From Sphaerolaimus hirsutus (taxonomy: Eukaryota > Nematoda > Chromadorea > Monhysterida > Sphaerolaimidae): a stretch of 64,000 bases of DNA. A program made the position numbers and the translations under genes. Every line of letters starts with the position of its first letter. The stretch's first letter is position 1. Below, in pieces: positions 58,265 through 64,000 of this stretch. The stretch is from the NCBI GenBank assembly GCA_964036195.1, contig OZ038451.1, forward strand, positions 31,079,927 to 31,143,926. The letters are read 5' to 3'. Under the pieces are notes generated by a model. That model was not told the origin of the DNA. It searched no databases and saw only the letters and a program-made list of their open reading frames with translations.

Positions 58265-58870
58265 TCACGGTAGCAAATCATCATCAGCGGCCATAGGCTC
58301 ATCCTGGGGCTCCATGTTCACATCTTTGTTGTCACTTTCGTTCGCTTGCTCGCTCTCTGTTTCAGAGGATGATGATTTTGAGCTGCTAGAGGATGATTTA
58401 CAAGAACTTCTCCTTCTACTTGTCCCTGGGGAACAATCGGGAGAGGGTCGCTCTTGTGACTTTTTACTTCCCTTTTCAGATTTTCGGGTCGAGTCAGTGA
58501 ATTTTTGTGACTTGTTACTTTTACTTTCAACAACGGAAGGAGTGGGGGGATTGACTCGAGGCTTTCTAAGGAGGAGTTTTCGCACTCCTTCCTCATCCAG
58601 GCTGTCTCCTGGGATTGTAATTCGGAGTTTGTTATATTTGGCATTTGACTTGGGGCCTGCTCCAATAGTTTTTCTGATATTGGCTGGTTTTCCCTTTGCA
58701 ATTCCGCCTTTACATGTCCCAATTCGATCTCGTTTGAGTTTTTTAACTTGGTTGACTTGAGACCCCAGTGCCTTACCCTTTTTCGGGCTGCGGTGAAACA
58801 CTCGACTCGCGGCACCAACGGCTTGCCAGTTAACGTCCGCCACTGTAAATAAAAATAAAGGGCGTAACAA
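58265..58870 (-). CDS. Overlapping ORF in envelope tail, splice-acceptor led
   Basis: A 200-codon open frame overlaps the last 180 codons of the envelope ORF in another frame and runs 53 bases past its stop. It lacks an upstream ATG, but CCCTTTATTTTTATTTACAG at about 58847-58866 is a consensus-quality splice acceptor, so it reads like a second exon. The product would be basic and Lys-rich (SPKKGKALG, KLKRDRIGTCKGGIAKGKP), then a Ser/Arg-rich run, then an acidic C-terminus (EPQDEPMAADDD). Retroviral regulatory genes such as tat and rev share this second-exon-in-env arrangement; function here is unknown. Confidence 0.5.
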   Translation of the reverse strand: MLRPLFLFTVADVNWQAVGAASRVFHRSPKKGKALGSQVNQVKKLKRDRIGTCKGGIAKGKPANIRKTIGAGPKSNAKYNKLRITIPGDSLDEEGVRKLLLRKPRVNPPTPSVVESKSNKSQKFTDSTRKSEKGSKKSQERPSPDCSPGTSRRRSSCKSSSSSSKSSSSETESEQANESDNKDVNMEPQDEPMAADDDLLP

Positions 58871-60606
58871 ATTATTCCAACAATTATGGCAATAATAACA
58901 ATGTTTAAAACGGTCTGCAAAGGCCCAGTCAGTAATATGTCAAGAGCTGATGCTCCACCTTCAGTAGTTCCTTCTATAATGTGACCTAGTTCTTTACCAA
59001 CTCCCTCAAAGTACGCACCCACCCCCTGCCCGATCCCTGCTACAAATGCTTGCACAGCGCGGGGATCATTTGACATGGATGAAAAGTATTTCACTGACCG
59101 ATCTAGTTGTTTTTCAATTTTATGTAATTTGTCAAAATGATGCCTTGAAGCAATAATGCTAAAGGCAACATCTGTCATGCTTTTACTTGGGTTTCCAGAG
59201 ACATTCAAATTGAATGGGTGCCAAGCCCCATTCCATACCAATTCTAACGGTACTGTTGTAACATGTAAATTAGTGGGACCATTTTCATTTGCCCAAACCC
59301 CTGGTGTTACTTCATAATACTTATGATCTTTATACTCACAGCTGTCACTTGGTGAGTGGGTAATTAAATCAAGGCTTCCAGGAGACAAAAACATTACATG
59401 TTCGTGTCCCTCAATTTTTATTGGTAAAAATTTGTAACATTTGTCATTTAATTTATGATCAAAATATATTTTCTGTGGTGTTACTTGAGTGCATTCCCAA
59501 AACATGAGAATGTCCCCATGCCATTCAGCATACACATCATGACGCCCTAGAAGTGCCCGCAGTCCCAGGGTTGGATTGAACGTGGTAAACTGAACAATTA
59601 TGTCCAATTGATTTTGTCTTAAATGACAAAATTGTTGCCAAATTAATGCAAATTGTTGAGCTTCCAATTGCGCTATTTTGTCAATGGTAAATTGGCGTTG
59701 ACTTGTATAAAATGCAGACAAATCCAATTTGTTAATTCGATCTCTTACCTTTTTTATATTTATTTCACTTGTTTTATTCAATTTTGAACCAAATTCGATG
59801 AACGTGGTTCCCTGGTCCGTGTATTTTGCTTCTTTTGGAACACACTCAGAATTCGCTGGTCTATTTGATTGTGCTGCAATTGAAAATGTGGCTTGTAACG
59901 TCTGTATCACAATGTGATTTCCTGATACTTGTGCCAAATAATTCCCAAATAATTGATAAGCACATTGGTCCTCAAAAACTGTGGCATTCCACACGGACAC
60001 GGCATTGTCACTGTCATAGCAATAACCTGCCGCTGGTGCACAATGTGACAAGTCTTGGACTTCTGATACCAATTTTTTACCATCCAGACTTGCTACTGTG
60101 CCTGTTTCAATGTGGAAATTAATTACCGTGTTAGTGTAATTTCTACAAAAGTAACAGTACTCTATTGTTAATGTTAAATTTGTGCTCCATAGTGCTTTGT
60201 TAATTTGCACCAATGGAATGCCATTCCATAGTTTTGTTTTTATTACTTCCAGACATTTAGCTGTTGTGACAATGTTATTTTTTATTATTTCTGGGGGTAA
60301 CATGGCTTTTCCCCCAACTAAGCTCATATAAGTTATGATGCTATGTTGCTGTTGGTAACATCGTTGCACAGTTGTTTGTTGTGGGGAAGTTTTCAGCGAC
60401 CAAATTCGGACGCCAACTTCATTTACTTTCCTTGGTTCTGGGAATTTGCAATTCACTTTTTGTGGTATTTGAATTGCATGTCCTGTCCTAGTTTTGTGGC
60501 ACAAATTGAACCTTTTTTGATTGTGACTTAACCCTCCATTTGTAGCTTGTGTTACACCCATGCAGGTAGTTAGCATAACTACTGCCATGGTGCTCCAAAA
60601 GGCGTA
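58318..60606 (-). other. Envelope-like glycoprotein region of the retroelement
   Basis: Residues about 604-1365 of the long ORF. A signal-like segment (about 604-624), a Cys-rich ectodomain with N-glycosylation sequons near 746, 759, 810, 880 and 1071, a Gly-rich juxtamembrane stretch (about 1124-1160), a transmembrane segment (about 1168-1190) and a 175-residue tail. Known BEL/Pao envelopes were acquired from phlebovirus-, herpesvirus gB- or chuvirus-like glycoproteins. The Gly-rich region before the membrane anchor recalls the class III (gB/chuvirus) type, but this is by eye only and the fold assignment is an inference. Confidence 0.65.
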
Positions 60607-62415
60607 GGTTCCTGTGTATCTACAGCCTCTTTTCGGATTCTTTTTCACTTCAGCTTGTTGTTGAACTGTTTTATTTTCATTTATATCATCACTTTCTTCT
60701 TTTACTTGTGGTGGATTAATTTCCAATGGACAGAGTTGGCTAGGTGAGCGTTCTATTTCTCTTTGCGAATTCGTTTTTACTGTGACACTTCTAATTTTGT
60801 TGTCCGATGACCTTTTGACTTTTGTAATTTTCCCTAACGGCCATGCCCCTCTGGGCATTTTGTCTATTTGCACTAGAACCACTTGATCAATTTGTGGTTC
60901 AGTTGTCACTTTATCCCTCTGTTTCTGTGCTGCACTGGCGGCTCTCAGTGCATCCAGATAATATTTGGCCCATGCTGCCCACAAAGCCTCCCTGCTTTCA
61001 CTTAATGTTTCCCACAATTTGATCATGTCATCTTTTTCTTTCTCGCTGATTGATTTTAATTCAATTTTATCGAGACAATTCGGTTCATTTTCAATGTTAC
61101 TTAATTTGTCACCTTCTGTGCAGAGCAGAGGAGGCGCACCCCACAAGAAATGAATTGGGCGCAACACTCGTGCGCTCAAATCATCATTTGACACATAAGT
61201 GAGGGGCCTTGAATTGACTGCGTATTCAATATCTAATACGACAGTAACAAATTCTGGCCATGTTAAAATACGCCGCCCACATGCTTTTCGAAGCACTCGC
61301 TTCACTAAGCCAACCATTCTCTCATAAACGCCACCCTGCCATGGACTGCATGCCGTCACAAAATGCCATTTTACTTCATGTAACGTAAAAGTGCAATTTC
61401 TAAAAGCACCGGCATTGTCACTCCATATTTCTTTTGGCATGCCACGTCGACTGATAAATCGATTTAGGGCCATGAGAGTGTCTGCTGTTGATACAGTTCC
61501 ACAACATTCTAAATGGATGGCCCGTGTGGCCAAGCATGTGATCAGAAGAATGTTTTGTTTGTATGTTACTTGATTTTGTGAATAAATCAATGGCCCCATG
61601 TAATCAATTCCACACGTTGTGAATGGTTTTACTTGTATTTGGGTTCTTGTTATTGGTAAAGTGTGAAATTTGGGCAATTCAAATGTGTTACCTTCGGCTT
61701 TCCGGCATGTTACGCACGTTTTTATCACCGAGGAAACAATGCGCTTAGCATTTGGTAGCCAACATTGTTCCCTAATATCAGCGACTGTATGCAGTGTACC
61801 TGCATGAAACGCTATTTTGTGAAAGTGCCTTATTGTTAATTCTGTTAATTTTCCATGTTTTGGCAGACATGGTAGCACTACTGGCTGGCGTGTTACATCA
61901 GCGGACTGTCGTGTTACTTTCACTAACAGTTGCCACTGCTCATCCCACACTAAATCAGGGTGGCCCTTTAATTGCACTTGTTGTATCAATTCATGCAAAT
62001 GTTCACTTTGGGCAATCCGCAGGACATATCTCCATGCGGTGTCCCTTTCTGTTTCAGTTATTGGACCTTTTAAAGTGATTTTTCGATTGTTTTTACTTCT
62101 CCAAAAGGTGCACAGACGTTGAAGTCGTGCCACTGTGTTAAGCAATTTGTTTAATGAGCCAAACCTCTCCATGTCTATTTCAAATGGATTGGTATTTGCT
62201 GGTACTACTGTTACCCTTGTTATTTCAACTGCAGCACCTGCCCAGATAGGCTTTGTTACCGTGTTATCCCCTTTTGCTAATTCTGTTGTTACTTGTTGGT
62301 AGGGTGTCAAATTTCCGTTTCCGTTTTCCGTTTCCGCCTTTCCGCAGGAAAATTTTTTACCTTTCCGTTTTCCGTTTTCCGGCAGCCGAAAAATTTTTAC
62401 CTTTCCGTTTTCCAT
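58318..62415 (-). CDS. BEL/Pao integrase-envelope ORF (1365 codons)
   Basis: One uninterrupted frame. Residues 1-38 come from the family A transposon, which supplies the ATG; retroelement sequence starts near residue 40. Integrase: zinc finger H199/H204 and C234/C237; catalytic triad D271 (CGIDYMG), D333 (WSDNAGAF), E365 (GGVYERMVG), with only 31 residues between the last two. Residues about 474-563 resemble the C-terminal domain found after BEL/Pao integrases (DUF5641). A hydrophobic segment near 604-624 then opens an envelope-like glycoprotein that runs to residue 1365. Having pol and env in one frame without a stop is unusual; env is more likely made from a spliced RNA. The lack of frame damage over 4 kb suggests a young copy. 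Confidence 0.9.
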   Translation of the reverse strand: MENGKVKIFRLPENGKRKGKKFSCGKAETENGNGNLTPYQQVTTELAKGDNTVTKPIWAGAAVEITRVTVVPANTNPFEIDMERFGSLNKLLNTVARLQRLCTFWRSKNNRKITLKGPITETERDTAWRYVLRIAQSEHLHELIQQVQLKGHPDLVWDEQWQLLVKVTRQSADVTRQPVVLPCLPKHGKLTELTIRHFHKIAFHAGTLHTVADIREQCWLPNAKRIVSSVIKTCVTCRKAEGNTFELPKFHTLPITRTQIQVKPFTTCGIDYMGPLIYSQNQVTYKQNILLITCLATRAIHLECCGTVSTADTLMALNRFISRRGMPKEIWSDNAGAFRNCTFTLHEVKWHFVTACSPWQGGVYERMVGLVKRVLRKACGRRILTWPEFVTVVLDIEYAVNSRPLTYVSNDDLSARVLRPIHFLWGAPPLLCTEGDKLSNIENEPNCLDKIELKSISEKEKDDMIKLWETLSESREALWAAWAKYYLDALRAASAAQKQRDKVTTEPQIDQVVLVQIDKMPRGAWPLGKITKVKRSSDNKIRSVTVKTNSQREIERSPSQLCPLEINPPQVKEESDDINENKTVQQQAEVKKNPKRGCRYTGTYAFWSTMAVVMLTTCMGVTQATNGGLSHNQKRFNLCHKTRTGHAIQIPQKVNCKFPEPRKVNEVGVRIWSLKTSPQQTTVQRCYQQQHSIITYMSLVGGKAMLPPEIIKNNIVTTAKCLEVIKTKLWNGIPLVQINKALWSTNLTLTIEYCYFCRNYTNTVINFHIETGTVASLDGKKLVSEVQDLSHCAPAAGYCYDSDNAVSVWNATVFEDQCAYQLFGNYLAQVSGNHIVIQTLQATFSIAAQSNRPANSECVPKEAKYTDQGTTFIEFGSKLNKTSEINIKKVRDRINKLDLSAFYTSQRQFTIDKIAQLEAQQFALIWQQFCHLRQNQLDIIVQFTTFNPTLGLRALLGRHDVYAEWHGDILMFWECTQVTPQKIYFDHKLNDKCYKFLPIKIEGHEHVMFLSPGSLDLITHSPSDSCEYKDHKYYEVTPGVWANENGPTNLHVTTVPLELVWNGAWHPFNLNVSGNPSKSMTDVAFSIIASRHHFDKLHKIEKQLDRSVKYFSSMSNDPRAVQAFVAGIGQGVGAYFEGVGKELGHIIEGTTEGGASALDILLTGPLQTVLNIVIIAIIVGIICYALYFYLQWRTLTGKPLVPRVECFTAARKRVRHWGLKSTKLKNSNEIELGHVKAELQRENQPISEKLLEQAPSQMPNITNSELQSQETAWMRKECENSSLESLESIPPLLPLLKVKVTSHKNSLTRPENLKREVKSHKSDPLPIVPQGQVEGEVLVNHPLAAQNHHPLKQRASKRTKVTTKM

Positions 62416-63869
62416 TTTCCGGCAGCTGAAAAATTTTTACCTTTCCGTTTTCCGTTTTCCGGCAGCTGAAAATTTTTTACCTTTCCGTTTCCGTTTTTCC
62501 GGCCCATTTTTCCGTTTTCCGGCTGAAAATTTTTTTACCTTTCCATTTCCGTTTTACCAGGCCATTTTTCCATTTTCTGGCTCGATTTTCAGTTTTCTGG
62601 CATTTTTCCATTGTTTTTCCAATCTGTATTTATCTTCAATTGGCTCATCCCATTGTGTTGTTTTTGTCTCTTGGAGCAGCATTGACAAATGGGATTTCAG
62701 GGTCAGTGAAACAGGTGCTGTGAACCCAATTGGGTCATATGCTGACACCAATAATTTATTCAAGTTTTGTCTGGTTGGTGTTGTGATGCTGTCAATTTGC
62801 AATTTTGGTGTTGATATTGCCAGCATGTCCGTTTGGTGATTTTATTTCATGCTCATTACTGCGACAATTTTATTCACCTTTGGACTCCTGTCGTTTTCTG
62901 CTATTTCATTCATGACTGATCTGGAGTTTGACAGCCATTCCCTCATGTTCATAGAACATTGGTTAAATAAAGCTTTGACTTTGTAATATAGTTCTAAAGC
63001 TTCAACTTCATTCGTGACACTCATGATGAAGTTATCGACGTAAATGTTGTTTATTATCATCGCCAACTGGTTTTGTTCCCCTTCATTTGCTTCATATTCA
63101 TTCATGTTGTTTATTGTCACATTTAAATGGTATTTTATGACTGCTCCCAAAATTGCTGGGCTGCAGACAAGTCCAAACAGTATGCATTTAAAACGAAGTA
63201 CTATTAAGTTATTTTCAGTTACTGGTTTTGAGGCATCTTTCAGCCAGAAAAATTGTGTGTAGTCTCTAGCTTGGTCATGCAATCCTATTTGCAAAAATGC
63301 CTTTTCAATATCGGCAATTAATGCTAGATTGCCTGCCCTGTACCTCAGGAGTAGGCCCAGTGCTAATGGTGTTGTAATTGGTCCTCTAAAAAGGCACTCG
63401 TTGAAACTGGGCTTACCTGCCGACCCATCGTACACGATTCTGCATGATGTCAATTTGCCCGGCGTGATTACTTGAACTACAAGTGAAGTTACAGGCATGA
63501 TCCATAGTTGCAGAATGTACAGCTACCACAATCAAAGCCAAACAGGCAAACCTGCATGCAGGTTTTCCTTCTGCAAATTTGTCTATTACCGTGCTAAGTT
63601 CACGTTATTTTTTTCCGTTTCCGTGAAAATTTTGCTTTCCGTTTTCCGTTTTCCGGCATTTCATTTTTCCGTTTTCCGTTTTCCGGCCGACAATTTTTTT
63701 TTACCTTTCCGTTTTCCGTTTTCCGCTGAGTGAAATTTTTTTACCTTTCCGTTTTCCGTTTTCCGGCAGAAATTTTTTTTTTACCTTTCCGTTTTCCGTT
63801 TTCCGTAAAGTGAAAAAATTTTACCTTTCCGTTTTCCGTTTTCCGTAAAAAAAATTTTTTGACACCCTA
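62300..63869. mobile_element. Family A element with captured RT, inside the retroelement
   Basis: Ends TAGGGTGTCAAATTTCCG and AAATTTTTTTGACACCCTA, flanked by CTTGTTGG at 62292-62299 and 63870-63877 (perfect 8-bp duplication). CGGAAAA arrays fill both ends (62310-62590 and 63600-63860). It sits between the RNase H tail and the integrase of the BEL/Pao element. Its interior matches 41547-42481 on both sides but carries 834 bp of reverse transcriptase in place of about 220 bp there. Confidence 0.95.
62637..63470 (-). pseudogene. Captured BEL/Pao reverse transcriptase fragment
   Basis: Encodes RT fingers and palm (CRIVYDGSAGKPSFNECLF, LALIADIEKAFLQIGL), the active-site box YVDN at 63031-63042, and the region after RT matching the Pao/A17-type domain (SAYDPIGFTAPVSL). 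An in-frame TAA at 62842-62844 interrupts it. YVDN rather than YVDD occurs in some BEL/Pao elements, so is not in itself inactivating. Its place between RNase H and integrase is out of order for a pol gene, and its edges coincide with the junctions to shared transposon sequence, so it belongs to the transposon. No second copy is seen in the window. Confidence 0.85.
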
Positions 63870-63877
63870 CTTGTTGG

Positions 63878-64000
63878 TATTGTGTCACGTCCAACTTGTC
63901 CTTTGTCAAAGGACTCATCAGAAACTCTGGGCCATAATGCCATATTTCTGATTGCAGCAATTCTTCAATGTTACATCCCCTTGAAGCCAAGTCAGCTGGG
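63878..64000 (-). CDS. BEL/Pao RNase H tail (partial)
   Basis: Reading in from the window edge: PADLASRG, the hallmark at the end of the BEL/Pao RNase H region, then IWHYGPEFL, a conserved linker before integrase. The frame is interrupted by the family A insertion at 63869 and resumes in the integrase ORF on the other side of the target duplication. The rest of pol and gag lie beyond the window. Confidence 0.85.

Noticed and set aside
58314..58760. Plus-strand 148-codon frame, Leu/Ser-rich
   Set aside because: Antisense shadow of the overlapping Ser- and Lys-rich minus-strand frames.
63031..63042. Mutated, inactive RT active site (YVDN)
   Set aside because: Asn at the fourth position occurs in some BEL/Pao elements; the in-frame stop and the truncated context are better evidence of inactivity.
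1..64000. tRNA, rRNA or other structured RNA genes
   Set aside because: Scanned by eye for tRNA box A/B and rRNA-like tracts without a convincing hit; a covariance-model search would be needed to exclude them.

Overview
Eukaryotic (metazoan, probably invertebrate) nuclear DNA: AT-rich, with a spliced GC-rich gene and a BEL/Pao-type LTR retroelement carrying an envelope ORF, in a background saturated with short non-autonomous DNA transposons. Nothing prokaryotic is present (no operons, no ribosome binding sites). The species cannot be named from the sequence. Three N runs of exactly 200 bases (1281-1480, 23436-23635, 46432-46631) split the window into four contigs: contig 1 (1-1280), contig 2 (1481-23435), contig 3 (23636-46431) and contig 4 (46632-64000).

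Contigs 2 and 3 are reverse-complement copies of each other. 4338-23301 pairs with 23642-46431, landmark by landmark, and the pairing stops almost exactly at the gaps. The copies differ by small substitutions, by tandem-repeat length and by clean transposon insertions with empty sites in the other copy. The simplest reading is two haplotypes of one locus placed head to head during scaffolding; a genuine 2 x 20 kb inverted duplication is the alternative. Neither copy shows a convincing host gene.

Repeat families, named here for cross-reference. Flanked by 8-bp target duplications (hAT-like): A = ends TAGGGTGTCAAA, body of CGGAAAA repeats; B = ends TAGTGATGGAAA, body of GGCGCC palindromes; C = ends TAGGGYTCGAA, body of GACTC repeats; D = ends TAGGGTTGGGA, body of GGTTCGG repeats; E = ends CAGAGTTG or CAGGGTTG, body of ACGTAAA or ACACTTAC repeats; F = body of TTGCACATG repeats; G = ends CAACGATGG, body of GAGTTTCTGTGTT repeats. 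Flanked by TA: H = ends CCGTATTTCCTCGAA, body of C-runs; I = ends CCGTATTTCTTCTAA, body of CCAATAGAACGGC; J = ends TGGTCGGGC, long hairpin. Others: K = CCTGTAAAATGTC palindromes; L = a 14-bp minisatellite; plus several singletons.

Contig 4 holds the real coding content, all on the minus strand. A multi-exon gene (57517 down to 48368; eight phase-compatible exons, 436 codons, 5' end not established) encodes a type II membrane protein with a Ser/Thr-rich stalk and a C-terminal von Willebrand factor A-like domain. Its introns are packed with the transposons above, several only a few bases from splice sites. Upstream (58.2-64.0 kb) lies the 3' part of a BEL/Pao retroelement: RNase H tail, integrase, envelope-like glycoprotein, and a second ORF overlapping the envelope tail in another frame behind a splice-acceptor-like sequence. 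A family A transposon is inserted between RNase H and integrase, and that copy itself carries an 834-bp piece of BEL/Pao reverse transcriptase.
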